Made by a program: the position numbers and the translations under genes. Shown here in pieces: positions 1 to 12,719 of a stretch of DNA of 64,000 bases. Below the pieces are notes generated by a model that saw nothing but the letters and a program-made list of their open reading frames with translations, was not told the DNA's origin and did no database searches. The stretch lies in assembly GCF_010820565.1 (NCBI RefSeq), contig NZ_JAAIJQ010000028.1, positions 1 to 64,000 on the forward strand, read 5' to 3'. How positions within the stretch are numbered: position 1 is the stretch's first letter; every line of letters starts with the position of its first letter. The stretch is from Thiorhodococcus minor (GTDB lineage: Bacteria > Pseudomonadota > Gammaproteobacteria > Chromatiales > Chromatiaceae).

Positions 1-80
1 CGCAGCTACATGTCTCATCAGCAGTTCACATGGCAGCCACCTCGCAGGCTGCTAGACTGGCCAGGTTTCTCCTGGCACAC

Positions 81-208
81 CAAAGGCGCGAAGGACACGA
101 AGAAAAACAGAGGCTTGCATTGCTGCGTCGCTTCACCCTCTGGGTAAGCATCGCTTCGCAGACAAGGTGCCGAAATCCTTTGCGCTCTTTGTGCCCTTTC
201 CGGTTCAA
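81..208. repeat. CAAAG-type dispersed repeat, inverted pair
   Basis: A CAAAG-rich motif lies at 81-102 on the plus strand, and a related one lies at 178-208 on the opposite strand, giving inverted ends about 128 bp apart. The 178-208 copy, read on the minus strand, closely matches 31482-31516 (core TTGAACCG, AAAGG, CACAAAG, GCGCAAAG). No believable protein is encoded here. A small non-coding repeat family is the simplest explanation; whether it is mobile cannot be told from one window. Confidence 0.5.
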
Positions 209-330
209 CTGCTCTTTTTGGGATGAAGGCAACGGGGCCAGGTTGGCAGACCCGTATCAGCGAGATCGTCCGCGAGTATGTCGAGACACGCCTGTAAGCC
301 CCGTCTAGACCGGGGTGCGTTGTTTTCGCT

Positions 331-393
331 GTAGGTGCGGCTTCAGCCGCAACAGCAAATACGCTGATGTGATGCGGCTGAAGCCGCACCTAC
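331..393. repeat. REP-like perfect palindrome
   Basis: The 21-bp arm at 331-351 is the exact reverse complement of 373-393, with 21 bp between. Each arm also contains a smaller near-palindrome (GCGGCT TC AGCCGC). The layout is typical of intergenic REP-type elements that fold into a cruciform or mRNA hairpin. It lies downstream of the ppdK terminator and has no T-run, so it is more likely a repeat than a terminator. Confidence 0.7.
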
Positions 394-495
394 TAAATAC
401 GTTTCTCGAGCTGGACGCGGTCTAGCTCGCCGAAGATGCGGCTGGCCTCGTCGACGTCGAGCAAAGACAGCCGCTCAGCCCCCAAACGACGAAAG

Positions 496-528
496 CCTCG
501 GCGCGCCGCGAAGCGCGGCGCGCCGAGG
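496..528 (-). terminator. Intrinsic terminator of ppdK
   Basis: A perfect 15-bp stem (496-510 with 514-528) closes a 3-nt loop, 10 bp beyond the ppdK stop codon. On the minus strand the stem is followed by a T-containing stretch (CTTTCGTCGTTT). It is very GC-rich, and the tail is only moderately T-rich. Confidence 0.75.
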
Positions 529-538
529 GCAGGCAGGC

Positions 539-3310
<2,772 letters not shown>

Positions 3311-4123
3311 CGGTTGGATCGGCCTCTCTCGCAGGTTGGGTTGATTGAGATCCAGGCTGTGCGAAGCCCTGGCAGAGGAGCGGTTCACGGCGCTTATTGT
3401 GGCAGACCTCGGGACAAGAGCTAGCCTTCAAATAGTGAATATTCGTCTTTTCATGATCGAGATTAGCTTCCGATCGGGCCAGAGCCCAAAAATTCGCCCT
3501 TCGCCCGCCAGTCCGATGCGCAGCTGAACGATCGGGAGCGAGCCATCCGCCCGCATACCCAACTCTGCGGGAGCCCTGTCCCAGACACGAGCACTGACCG
3601 CAAACCACTGACCAATAATCACTTTCTTCCAGGCCCCTCGGATTCGAGAGACACAGACACGCACCGAGGCAAGGCGAGCAGGGAGACTGGGGATCTCAGG
3701 GAGCGAGCGGGAGGGGCAACGGGTCAGACTGTTTTGGTCAACCCTGAAAAATGCGCGGCTTTGGATCACGGGGGGTCCGCGTAATGGCCATGTGGCCCAA
3801 GCCGGCGAGTGAAGGATGCGCCGAGGAAATAGCAATCGCGTCTGTCACGATTGGCAATCCGATGGACTCGCAAGCCTTGCCAACCCGGACGATCAGCCGG
3901 CCCGGACGGTCAGACTGACATCGGCGGCCTCCAGATGTCGCTCCACTCAGGCACAAGCCGGATCGAGGATGGGCGGGGCGAGCCAGGCGTCAGGGGCTTG
4001 GTGGACGAGAGGAAGCCGCTGACAAGGGACGCGCACCATTCGCTCGCTGTCAGACACACAGCCCCAGACCAGGGTGTCCCTTGGGTCTATGCGATCCAGG
4101 GCGCTTCCGCGCAGGCCGCGCCC
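3311..4123. other. Intergenic region, no convincing gene
   Basis: These 813 bp separate ppdK from the c-di-GMP-related pair. Reading frames of 60-135 codons exist on both strands, but none shows a family motif, a good ribosome binding site or coding-like composition. The ppdK promoter must lie near 3311-3500, which is the least GC-rich part; I could not fix a -35/-10 pair. Confidence 0.5.
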
Positions 4124-5212
4124 CTAAGGAGCGATCACCCCACCACCCTGGCGCCGCGCCACCGCGCATGCTGCCCGAGCCTCTTCCAAGGCGACTTCGC
4201 TAGACAGCCAGCCAGACGCAGACACGGCGACCCCAACACTGAGTCCGATCTCCAAGCGTTGCCCCGCGAGCGAAATCTTCAGAGCTTCGATGCTCTTGAG
4301 CAGGGACTCGCCAAGTGTCGAGGCTCGGTCCGCAGCAGCGACATCGGCGAGGACGGCGAAATCCTCATCGGTCAGGCGCGCAAGCCCCAGCTCGGGGGCA
4401 AAGAATCGTCGCAGGCGATCTATGAGGATCTCGACCACCCGCTCGGACATCCAATCGGAAGGGAGCTGCCGAATGATTCGCTCCCTATCGATATGGATGT
4501 AGAACAGACAGAGCAGGCTCTCACGCCGCTTTGCGCCACGAATCGCTCGATCCACTCTGAATCCGAAATCGACCGGATCCACAAGCTCGGCCCGACTACC
4601 CAGGTCATCCTGAAGATCGACACTGGGCTGAAGTCCGGCCTGCCCGGACCGAGGGAAGGGGCCCTGCCGGCCTCCCGCCCCCTCGGCAAGCCGAGGGCGA
4701 TCATGATCGAGCCGCGGGAGAAAACGCAGCCCGAGCAGGTCGCAGGCGAGCTTGAGGAGGTTCTGGTGCCAAACCTCGAAACAAAGGGGCTCGCGCCCCC
4801 ATGCGGAGACGGTTCCGACGACGACCGACCGCGCTCGGATCGGCAGGATCATCAGGCTTCCGGCCAGCGCGTCGGTCCGACGAGAGAGGTCCGGCTCATG
4901 CCGGCTGATTTCCGTGCGGATGACGTCCTCGGAAAGCCTGCCGGCGAGCTCGACGAGCAGCGACGGCATTCCCTCGGCGGCATGCAGGTCTGGGTGAACC
5001 GCCCCCCTGCCGTCGAAGACGGAGCGGTCGAGATGAATGGCGCAGCCGTCGATCTCCTGGTGCTCCATCAGTGTGTGGACGACGCCCAAGAGCACAACGG
5101 CCTCCTGGTCTTGCCCGAGTAGCGTGACCAGCGTCCGCATCGTGGCGAGCGCATCGACGAGGAAGAGGGCGCCCGGCTCGACGCGCTCGGTGCTCCCTCC
5201 CGACCCCATCAT
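4124..5212 (-). CDS. GAF plus degenerate GGDEF protein
   Basis: The 362-residue protein has an N-terminal GAF-like region (about 10-165; LVDALATMRTLVTLL, GCAIHLD) and a C-terminal fold resembling GGDEF (about 205-360; LEIGLSVGVAV near the end). The expected GG[D/E]EF signature is replaced by LTDEDF, so diguanylate cyclase activity is unlikely; it may bind c-di-GMP or GTP, or act through protein contacts. I start at 5212 because the ATG overlaps the TGA of the upstream HDOD gene (ATGA), a sign of translational coupling; a longer frame to 5332 would run far into that gene. Both genes are probably one operon. A long opposite-strand frame here looks like a shadow. Confidence 0.7.
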   Translation of the reverse strand: MMGSGGSTERVEPGALFLVDALATMRTLVTLLGQDQEAVVLLGVVHTLMEHQEIDGCAIHLDRSVFDGRGAVHPDLHAAEGMPSLLVELAGRLSEDVIRTEISRHEPDLSRRTDALAGSLMILPIRARSVVVGTVSAWGREPLCFEVWHQNLLKLACDLLGLRFLPRLDHDRPRLAEGAGGRQGPFPRSGQAGLQPSVDLQDDLGSRAELVDPVDFGFRVDRAIRGAKRRESLLCLFYIHIDRERIIRQLPSDWMSERVVEILIDRLRRFFAPELGLARLTDEDFAVLADVAAADRASTLGESLLKSIEALKISLAGQRLEIGLSVGVAVSASGWLSSEVALEEARAACAVARRQGGGVIAP

Positions 5213-6135
5213 GACGGCGTCCCCGCGAGAATGGCAGCCAAGTCGGCGATGTCCTGGGATCGCGCCCGCCAACGCTCGAGGATCTGGCCCCAGACGACAG
5301 GGCGAATGCCCAGGGCCTCTCGCAGAGGCCAATGCTCGCGCCCCCAGTCCACGGGAGGCGCATCGTCGAGACAGTCCTTGCTCACCCTGTCTGCGAGCGT
5401 GATCGTCGCCACCACCAGCCAGTGGTCGCCTCGATAGCTTGCGTCTCGATGGTGCGCCATGACGGCGCCGACAGCGGCAGGCAAACGCCAGACCCGCGCG
5501 AGCTCGACCCCGGCCTCGACGTGATCCATTCCAGCCAGCGTCCGCTCGACCTCGGAGAGGCGTCGCTTGGACCCTGCGGCCAGCTCGCGGAAGACCAGAC
5601 CCATGGCGTCTGGCGCGACATGCACCAGCGCCAAGAGCCCGAGGCTATGAAGGAGTCCGCCGAGATAGGCCTCCGATGGGCTTGGCGCATCCGCGGCCTG
5701 CACGCTCGGCGCAAGGGCGTGCGCGAAGGTCGCCGTCATCATGGCATGCTTCCAATAGCGCATTGGGTCGAAGCCCGGGCAGCGCCGAGCATCGAAGGGC
5801 TGACTCAGGATCAGCGACAAGGAGAGGTCGCGCACCAGATTCAGGCCGAGCAGCCGTATGATGGCGTCCGAGATGCCGCGGACCGGCACCGGGCTCCTGA
5901 AGAAAGGCGAGGTCGCAACGCCCAGGATGCGCCCCGCCAGTGCCGGGGTCTGCTCGATCAGCGCAACCAGCTCGAGGATGTTGAGCTCCGGGTCGGTCAG
6001 CAATCGCAGCAGCTCTTGCGATCGCCTCGGCAAGGGTGGCAGTGACGAAAGCCGCTGGATCCGCGCCCTGGCCGCAATATCCCCAACCAGGGCCAATGGA
6101 GGGCTGGCGCCGCCGTTCTTCTTCTGTATGCTCAT
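5209..6135 (-). CDS. HDOD domain protein
   Basis: The 308-residue protein carries an HDOD domain over most of its length. Typical features are SLPPLPRRSQELLRLLTDP near the start (helix packing), IEQTPALAGRILGVA, DAIIRLLG, YWKHAMMTATFAHAL and GGLLHSLGLLAL, which replace the HD-GYP metal-binding residues. HDOD proteins are non-catalytic signalling scaffolds often linked to c-di-GMP circuits. It overlaps the downstream GAF/degenerate-GGDEF gene by 4 bp and is transcribed away from the ToxR/CadC-like regulator at 6352. The pair probably acts together; the signal is unknown. Confidence 0.87.
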   Translation of the reverse strand: MSIQKKNGGASPPLALVGDIAARARIQRLSSLPPLPRRSQELLRLLTDPELNILELVALIEQTPALAGRILGVATSPFFRSPVPVRGISDAIIRLLGLNLVRDLSLSLILSQPFDARRCPGFDPMRYWKHAMMTATFAHALAPSVQAADAPSPSEAYLGGLLHSLGLLALVHVAPDAMGLVFRELAAGSKRRLSEVERTLAGMDHVEAGVELARVWRLPAAVGAVMAHHRDASYRGDHWLVVATITLADRVSKDCLDDAPPVDWGREHWPLREALGIRPVVWGQILERWRARSQDIADLAAILAGTPS

Positions 6136-6351
6136 CGCTGTGTATCCTGGCTCCCTGAAATCTCCTCATGAGGAGTACCAAGCCAGCCAGCCGATCGCCT
6201 GAGGGGAGCCTGAGGGTTTTCTAATGCTTTGCTGAAGGCCGCTGGAGGAGTGTCCGATGGTGGTTCGACGAGCCGCAGTCACACTGAGCGACGTGCACGC
6301 TTTGAGCGACGTCAGACAGCATCGCGGCGCGGGCCAAGCGCCTCTGCACGC
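6136..6351. promoter_or_regulatory. Divergent promoter region with direct repeat
   Basis: This 216-bp gap separates the divergent HDOD and winged-helix genes. The 10-mer TGAGCGACGT occurs at 6285-6294 and again at 6303-6312, 18 bp apart start to start. Same-orientation half-sites are typical for OmpR/ToxR-type winged helices, so this may be an autoregulatory site of the downstream regulator. That is inference. Confidence 0.35.
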
Positions 6352-8790
6352 ATGACACCCAGCCCAGGCGATCAGACACTGCGCATCGGCGACTGGGAGC
6401 TGGTCCCGGCCAGAAGCTTGCTGCGCCGGGACGGTGAGGAAAGGCGCCTCGAGCCGCGCCATGCCGACCTGCTGGTCTTCCTGGCAGAGCGGCCCGGCGA
6501 GGTCGTGAGCACGGAGGAGATCCTGTCCCGCGTCTGGAGCGGGACAGTGGTTGGCGATCATTCGCTCTATCAGGCCATCGCCAAGCTCCGCAAGGCACTA
6601 GGAGACGACAGCGCGCAAAAGCGCTATATCGAGACCCTGCCCAAGCGTGGCTATCGGCTGCTCGTGGACGTCGTCCGGCCCGGAGGAGACAGCCAAGAGT
6701 CCAGGGATCCCCAGCCTTCGGCACCACCCAGCCGCTCCCCGCCATGGACGGGGAGCCGCCTCGACCTGAAGCACCGCTGGCCGCTTGCCGTGGCCCTCCT
6801 AGCCGTGATGCTCGCGCTCGGCCTCTGGCGCCTCCTGACGCAGGCACCGGAAGACGCGGCGCAGACGGCTCACCCCCGGCTGGTCGTGCTGCCCTTCACC
6901 AGCCTTTCCGACAAGACATCGGACCACTTCATCGCCGAGGGCTTTTCCATCGAGCTCGCCCACCTGCTCGGCGGGGGCCATCGGCTGCAGGTTCTAGGCC
7001 CCGTCTCGGCACGGCTGGCGGCCGACAGCAGGCTGGGCCTCACCGAGGTCGGTCGGCGGCTGAGCGCGGACGTAGCGGTCACGGGCAGCCTCAGACGCGC
7101 TGGGGATCTCTTGCGGATCTCAGCGACGATCACGGACCTGTCCACCGAAAGCCAGCGATGGAGCCAAGTCTTCGAGCGCCGCGACGGCGATATCTTCGGG
7201 CTCCAGACCGAGGTCGCGCAGCGGATCGCCGATGCCTTGCAGGCCAGCCTGAAAGGCGGACCGCGGCCCGAGGAGCAGGCCAGAGCCGGCGGCGCAAAGG
7301 CCGCCTACGGCTATTTCCTCCTCGGCCAAGCGCATCGGCGAACGCGGTCTGCGCCAGCGCTGCGGCTGGCGCGCGATGCCTTCGAGCACGCCATGCAGCT
7401 CGATCCCGGCTTAGTCGGCGCGAAGCGCGAGCTGGCCGCCACCCTGCTCCTGCTGTCCTTCTACGGCGACTTGGATTTTCGCGAGGCGCTCGAGCAGTCC
7501 GAGCCGCTGCTCGAGCAGGCCTTGCGCGCCGCGCCAGAGGACCCGGAGCTGCTGGGAGCCATCGGCCTCTCCCACTACCTCAAGGGCAGCTACGGACTGG
7601 CGGAGGAATACCTCGGACGCGCGATCGCCGAGGATCCCAGCTACAGCGAAGGCTGGATGTGGCTAGGCCTGGCAGAGCGTCAACAGGGACGCTTGCGCGA
7701 CGCCCTCCACGCCTTTCGTCAGGCCCAAGCGCTCGAGCCGCTCATGGTCTCGACAAGGGTGAACCTCGCCAATGCCCTGAGCTGGTCCGGCCGCCCTCAA
7801 GACGGGCGCAAGCTGTTGGAGGAGCTGGTCCAAACCATTCGCAACGCGCCCCAGGCCTACCGGGTGCTCTCTGGCATTGCACTCGAGTCCGGCGACTTGG
7901 TCGCGGCCTACCACTGGGCCGAGGCCGCCCTGTCGATCGACCCCGGGGACGACCTCTCGAAGGGCAGCATGGCACTGGCGCTCGCCTACCTGGGGCAGGA
8001 TCAGGCGGTGCGCGAGCTGCTGCCGGCCAGTCCGGACCAGGCCACGCCCGGCCGCGCACTCCAGCTCTACCTGGATCGCATGAGCCTCATGATCGGCAGC
8101 CTTCCGAGCGATGCTCTAGCCGAGCGCTACGAGTCCAGACTCACCGCATCTCCGCGCGTGCAGGAGATCGAGTGGCGCCTCGCCAACGCCCGCCTTGGCT
8201 TGGCGGACGCCTTCGCGGGAAAGCTCGAAGAGGCGCGGGCACGCCTCACGAAGAGCCTCGAAGGCCGCGTCCATCCGATCGAGCGCACGGACTACGACCT
8301 CTTCGTCTGCACCTCGCTCGTAGACGTCCAGACCCAGCTCGGCGCCACAGAGGCCGCGCGACCATGGCTGACGCGCTGCGAGACGGACTTCGCGACAGCG
8401 CGCCGACGCGGCTGGGACAGCCTCGCCTTGAGCTACGTCCAGGCGCGGCTCGCCCTCCTCCGCGGCGACTCGGCGCAGGCATTGGCGCAACTTCGCGCCG
8501 CGGTCGATCGCGGCTTCCGGAACGTCAGGATGCTCGCAGCCGACCCGGTCCTCGAGCCGCTCCGCGGGTCAAAGGCATATCAAGCAATCCAGACGCGGAT
8601 TCAGGACAGCATCGACCAGGACTGGAAGGCGATCGAGATGGACCTCGCGCGCCGAGAGACCGCCACGGCAGACCGCCCGCCCGCTGGCGAACGCAGTGAC
8701 CGACCCGGACCTCAGCGCCTGCCAGTCTCCTCGGCGGCCTCCGGGGAGAGCCAGCGCATGAGGACACCCTCTAGCTCCCCCAAGGAATAG
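6352..8790 (+). CDS. Membrane-bound ToxR/CadC-like TPR regulator
   Basis: The 812-residue protein begins with an OmpR/PhoB-type winged-helix DNA-binding domain (about 8-105; IGDWELVPARSLLRRDG, IAKLRKALGDD, YIETLPKRGYRLL). A proline-rich linker and one membrane segment (about 143-165) follow, then a TolB-N-like domain (LVVLPFTSLSDKTSDHFIAEG) and several TPR-like helical repeats to the end. The layout matches the CadC/ToxR group in which a periplasmic part senses a signal and the cytoplasmic part binds DNA. I start at 6352 because the domain begins right after; the frame stays open to 6229 but the extra residues look non-native. Ligand and targets are unknown. Confidence 0.85.
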   Translation: MTPSPGDQTLRIGDWELVPARSLLRRDGEERRLEPRHADLLVFLAERPGEVVSTEEILSRVWSGTVVGDHSLYQAIAKLRKALGDDSAQKRYIETLPKRGYRLLVDVVRPGGDSQESRDPQPSAPPSRSPPWTGSRLDLKHRWPLAVALLAVMLALGLWRLLTQAPEDAAQTAHPRLVVLPFTSLSDKTSDHFIAEGFSIELAHLLGGGHRLQVLGPVSARLAADSRLGLTEVGRRLSADVAVTGSLRRAGDLLRISATITDLSTESQRWSQVFERRDGDIFGLQTEVAQRIADALQASLKGGPRPEEQARAGGAKAAYGYFLLGQAHRRTRSAPALRLARDAFEHAMQLDPGLVGAKRELAATLLLLSFYGDLDFREALEQSEPLLEQALRAAPEDPELLGAIGLSHYLKGSYGLAEEYLGRAIAEDPSYSEGWMWLGLAERQQGRLRDALHAFRQAQALEPLMVSTRVNLANALSWSGRPQDGRKLLEELVQTIRNAPQAYRVLSGIALESGDLVAAYHWAEAALSIDPGDDLSKGSMALALAYLGQDQAVRELLPASPDQATPGRALQLYLDRMSLMIGSLPSDALAERYESRLTASPRVQEIEWRLANARLGLADAFAGKLEEARARLTKSLEGRVHPIERTDYDLFVCTSLVDVQTQLGATEAARPWLTRCETDFATARRRGWDSLALSYVQARLALLRGDSAQALAQLRAAVDRGFRNVRMLAADPVLEPLRGSKAYQAIQTRIQDSIDQDWKAIEMDLARRETATADRPPAGERSDRPGPQRLPVSSAASGESQRMRTPSSSPKE

Positions 8791-9541
8791 GGCGAGACCA
8801 AGTCACCGTCGAGGCCAGCGCGCAGAGAGCTTGCCCTGTCTTGCGGCAAGGCGTGCGCAGTCGCGACGACGATGGGCGTCTTGACGAGACCGCGCGCGCA
8901 CTCGTGCTCGCGAATGCGTCGGGTCGCAGCAATACCGTCCATCAGAGGCATCTCGCCATCCATTGGCACCAGGTCGAAACGCCCCCGATCGAATGCCTCC
9001 ACGGCCTAGATACCATTGGCCGCGACGTCCACCGCGCAGCCCAGACGAGCCAGCATCGCTATCACCAAGGTTTTGGGCGATTTCCGAGAATCTTCGTACC
9101 AAAGGTGCTTCGAGACGCGTCGTCAGGCAGGCCTTGCTTGAGAGCGCCGCCCCCGGCGCGATCAGGCGCCAGTCGCGGCGGGGCGCCGCTCCCACCGACT
9201 GCGCGGTTGGACCAAAGGACGACCGAGGCCGCCCGGCGCGAGCAGCCATCCGAAGCCGCCCCAGATCAGCCCGCCAATGGAGGAGCCGCTCGCAGCCCGG
9301 TCACCAGTAGCAGGCCCGGATACCACAGAAGCAGCTGCCAGTAAGGCGCGGTCATGGGCCACAGCACCAGGGTCATGAGGGCGCCCAGCGCGACATTGAC
9401 CGCCAGCCGGGATCGAAACCCGATTCCGTGTCCGGTGCAAGCCAATTCCATCCCACTAAAAACGGCCCGGATCCCAGCATCGCTCGCGCGCGGCGGTGCC
9501 AAACCTGCCTTGACGTTTGCCAGGCTCGCGCCCCAACGCAT
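8712..9541 (-). pseudogene. Decayed hybrid sensor kinase
   Basis: Pieces of one sensor kinase remain on the minus strand. Near 9266-9541 there is an N-terminal membrane segment (LAVNVALGALMTLVLWP, LLLWYPGLLLVTGLR). A shifted frame around 9162-9310 continues it (GGLIWGGFGWLLAP). A receiver domain follows at about 9115-8712 (YEDS, AMLARLGCAVDVAANG, FDLVPMDGEMPLMDG). The receiver is interrupted by an in-frame TAG at 9006-9008, exactly where receivers have a coding residue in ANG-x-EAV. The kinase core between the two parts is missing. The last ~80 bp overlap the end of the regulator gene. Frameshift, stop and internal deletion all argue for a dead gene. Confidence 0.75.
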
Positions 9542-9545
9542 GCGT

Positions 9546-9551
9546 TATACT
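9546..9551 (+). promoter_or_regulatory. Possible -10 box of valS
   Basis: TATACT lies 40 bp upstream of the valS start, in otherwise GC-rich DNA. A TTGACG at 9510-9515 is 30 bp away, too far for a standard -35, and nothing good sits at 17 bp. This would be a promoter with a weak -35 at best. Confidence 0.3.
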
Positions 9552-9591
9552 GCCGGGTTTGGCATCCGCCCCGACCACGAGCCTGAGCACC

Positions 9592-12432
9592 ATGCTGGAC
9601 AAGAACTACGATCCTCAGACCCTGGAGAAGACCTGGTACCAAACTTGGGAAGAGCGCGGCTACTTCGTCCCCTCGGAGCAGGGTGAGGCGGGTGCCTACT
9701 GCATCATGATCCCGCCGCCCAACGTGACGGGCAGCCTACACATGGGTCATGCCTTCCAGGACACCATCATGGACGCGCTCATCCGCTATCACCGGATGAA
9801 GGGCGAGCGCACACTCTGGCAGGCAGGCTCCGACCATGCCGGCATCGCGACCCAGATGGTCGTGGAGCGTCTGATCGACGCCGAGGGCAAGACGCGTCAC
9901 GACTACGGCCGCGACAAGTTCCTGGAGCGCATCTGGGAATGGAAGGCCGAGTCCGGCGACACCATCACCCGCCAGCTCCGGCGCATGGGCTCATCGCTCG
10001 ACTGGGAGCACGAGCGCTTCACCATGGACGAGGGGCTCTCGGACGCGGTGCGCGAGGTCTTCGTCCGACTCTTTGAGGAAGGCTTGATCTACCGCGGCAA
10101 GCGCCTGGTGAACTGGGATCCGGTCCTCCACACCGCCGTCTCCGACCTGGAGGTGCTCTCCGAGGAAGAGGGCGGCCACATGTGGGACATGCGCTATCCC
10201 GTCGTCCAGCCGGCGGGCGCCAAGGAGCAGGTCTACATGGTGGTCTCCACCACTCGCCCCGAGACCATGCTAGGCGACTGCGCGGTCGCCGTGAACCCGG
10301 AAGACGCCCGCTACAAGCACCTCATCGGCGAATTCGTCGAGCTGCCGCTGACCGGCCGGCGGGTTCCGATCATCGCCGACGAGCACGCCGACCCCGAATT
10401 CGGCACCGGCTGCGTCAAGATCACGCCCGCGCACGACTTCAACGACAACCAGGTCTGGCAGCGTCACCGCGACGAGACAGGCATCGCCGATCAGCCGCAC
10501 GGCGGGCTCATCAACATCTTCACGCCGGATGCCGCCATTCGCGACAACGAGCCGGAAGAGGGTCAGCTCATCCCAGCCGCATACATCGGCCTGGACCGCT
10601 ACGAGGCCCGCAAGCGCATCGTCGCCGACCTCGAAAAGCTCGGTCTGCTCGCCAACATCAAGGACCACAGGCTCCAGCAGCCGCGCGGCGACCGTTCCGG
10701 CGCCGTCATCGAGCCCTATCTGACCGATCAATGGTACGTTCGCGTCCAGCCGCTCGCCGACCCGGCCATCGCGGCGGTCGAAAAGGGCGACATCCGCTTC
10801 GTCCCGGACAACTGGAAGAACACCTACTTCGAGTGGATGCGCAACATCCAGGACTGGTGCATCAGCCGCCAGATCTGGTGGGGACACCGCATCCCGGCCT
10901 GGTACGACAGCGAGGGCAACGTCTACGTCGGACGCTCCGAGCAGGAGGTGCGCGACAAGCATGGCTTTGGCCCCGCAGTCTTGCTGTTCCAGGATCCGGA
11001 CGTGCTGGACACTTGGTTCAGCTCTGCACTCTGGCCCTTCAGTACCCTGGGCTGGCCGGAGGAGACCGACCGCCTCAAGACCTTCTACCCGACCTCTGTC
11101 CTGGTCACCGGCTTCGACATCATCTTCTTCTGGGTCGCCCGCATGATCATGATGGGCCTCAAGTTCATGGGCGACGTGCCCTTCCGCGAGGTCTACATCC
11201 ACGGCCTGGTGCGCGACGCCCACGGCGACAAGATGTCCAAGTCCAAGGGCAACGTGCTTGACCCCATCGATCTCATCGACGGGATCGAGCTGGAGCCCCT
11301 GGTCGAGAAGCGCACCAAGGGCATGATGCAGCCGCACCTCGCGGAGAAGATCGCCAAGGCGACCCGCAAGGACTTTCCAGACGGCATCCCCGGCTTCGGC
11401 ACCGACGCCCTGCGCTTCACCTTCGCCGCGCTGGCCTCCACGGGCCGCGACATCAAGTTCGACCTCAGCCGGACCGAAGGCTACCGCAACTTCTGCAACA
11501 AGCTGTGGAATGCCTCGCGCTATGTGCTCATGAGCACCGAGGGCCAGGATTGCGGCACCGGCTCCGACCCCGTCGAGCCGAGCGCCGCCGACCGCTGGAT
11601 CCGCTCGAGGTTGGACAGCACCACGGCCACCGTCACCGAGGCCATCGAGGGCTACCGCTTCGACCTCGCCGCCCAGGCCATCTACGAATTCACCTGGAAC
11701 GAGCTCTGCGACTGGTACCTGGAGCTGTCCAAGCCCGTCCTCGCCGGCGACAAGGCCTCGGACGCCGCCAAGCGCGGCACCCGTCAGACCCTGGTCCGCA
11801 CGCTCGAGGCCCTGCTGCGCCTCGCCCACCCCATCATGCCCTTCATCACCGAGGAGATCTGGCAGAAGGTCCGGACGCTCGCGGGCGTCGAGGGCGACAC
11901 CATCATGCTGGCGCCCTTCCCGGTCGCCGACGCAGCGTCCGAGGATCCGCAGGCCGTCGCCGAGATCGACTGGGTCAAGCAGTGCATCCTCGGCATCCGC
12001 CGCATCAAGGGCGAGATGAACATCCCGCCCGGCAAGCCGCTGCCCGTGCTGGTCGCCAACGCCTCGGATCAGGACAAGGTCTGGCTCGAGACCGCCCGCC
12101 CCTACCTCGACTTCCTCGCCCGCACAGAGTCGATCACGGTGCTCGCGGACGAATCCGAGGCGCCCGAGTCGGCCATCGCCCTGGTCGGCGCCATGAAGCT
12201 GCTGATTCCGATGGCCGGCCTGATCGACAAGGACGCCGAGCTCAAGCGCCTGGACAAAGAGATCACGCGCCTGACCGACGACATCGCCCGCACCGAGAAG
12301 AAGCTGACGAACCCGAGCTTCGTCGACAAGGCACCCGAGGCGGTCGTCCAGAAAGAGCGCGACAAGCTGTCCCAGCATGCCGCAGCGATCGAGAATCTTC
12401 AGACCCAGCGGGCGAAGATCGCGGCGCTGTAA
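9592..12432 (+). CDS. valS: Valyl-tRNA synthetase
   Basis: This is the class I synthetase that charges tRNA-Val with valine in the cytoplasm. The 946-residue product has the HIGH-type signature HMGH at residues 50-53 after PPPNVTGSL, the editing (CP1) domain in the middle ([11 protein letters not shown]), the KMSKS loop at 547-551, a [10 protein letters not shown] segment, the anticodon-binding domain, and a C-terminal coiled coil (about 875-946) typical of ValRS. The ATG at 9592 gives the normal N terminus (MLDKNYDP). It stands alone, flanked by two decayed kinase genes and followed by a hairpin. Confidence 0.97.
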   Translation: MLDKNYDPQTLEKTWYQTWEERGYFVPSEQGEAGAYCIMIPPPNVTGSLHMGHAFQDTIMDALIRYHRMKGERTLWQAGSDHAGIATQMVVERLIDAEGKTRHDYGRDKFLERIWEWKAESGDTITRQLRRMGSSLDWEHERFTMDEGLSDAVREVFVRLFEEGLIYRGKRLVNWDPVLHTAVSDLEVLSEEEGGHMWDMRYPVVQPAGAKEQVYMVVSTTRPETMLGDCAVAVNPEDARYKHLIGEFVELPLTGRRVPIIADEHADPEFGTGCVKITPAHDFNDNQVWQRHRDETGIADQPHGGLINIFTPDAAIRDNEPEEGQLIPAAYIGLDRYEARKRIVADLEKLGLLANIKDHRLQQPRGDRSGAVIEPYLTDQWYVRVQPLADPAIAAVEKGDIRFVPDNWKNTYFEWMRNIQDWCISRQIWWGHRIPAWYDSEGNVYVGRSEQEVRDKHGFGPAVLLFQDPDVLDTWFSSALWPFSTLGWPEETDRLKTFYPTSVLVTGFDIIFFWVARMIMMGLKFMGDVPFREVYIHGLVRDAHGDKMSKSKGNVLDPIDLIDGIELEPLVEKRTKGMMQPHLAEKIAKATRKDFPDGIPGFGTDALRFTFAALASTGRDIKFDLSRTEGYRNFCNKLWNASRYVLMSTEGQDCGTGSDPVEPSAADRWIRSRLDSTTATVTEAIEGYRFDLAAQAIYEFTWNELCDWYLELSKPVLAGDKASDAAKRGTRQTLVRTLEALLRLAHPIMPFITEEIWQKVRTLAGVEGDTIMLAPFPVADAASEDPQAVAEIDWVKQCILGIRRIKGEMNIPPGKPLPVLVANASDQDKVWLETARPYLDFLARTESITVLADESEAPESAIALVGAMKLLIPMAGLIDKDAELKRLDKEITRLTDDIARTEKKLTNPSFVDKAPEAVVQKERDKLSQHAAAIENLQTQRAKIAAL

Positions 12433-12465
12433 TCGCTTCCACTGAAGGTCGCTTCCACTGAAGCC

Positions 12466-12492
12466 CAGCCACCCTCGGCAGGAGGGTGGCTG
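12466..12492 (+). terminator. Hairpin downstream of valS
   Basis: A perfect 11-bp stem (12466-12476 with 12482-12492) encloses a 5-nt loop, 33 bp after the valS stop. No T-run follows, so it may act as an mRNA 3'-end stabiliser or a weak terminator. Just before it, CGCTTCCACTGAAG is repeated in tandem at 12434 and 12450. Confidence 0.5.
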
Positions 12493-12719
12493 GATCGCAG
12501 CCCAAGCACAAGCGGACGAGATCCTGTCCGACCCAGTGCGCAGTCCGCGTCCAGCGGCAGCACACCAGTCCTGGATCGGCCCGCTACCCACCGTCAATTC
12601 CAACAAGAGATCGCTGCGCCCGAATCCGGCAGTTCAGCGGGCACCAAGCCAGTAAGTCATTGCGTGAGAGCTTTAAGGCTTTCTCACCAAGCCACCAGCT
12701 CCGTCCGCCACACTGAGAC

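Noticed and set aside
3851-5122. Plus-strand frame of 423 codons opposite the GAF/degenerate-GGDEF gene
   Set aside because: The minus-strand frame is coupled by ATGA to the HDOD gene and carries GAF- and GGDEF-like motifs; the plus-strand frame has none.
10270-12606. Minus-strand frame of 778 codons across valS
   Set aside because: valS is certain on the plus strand; the antisense translation is rich in Gly/Asp/Val with no motifs.
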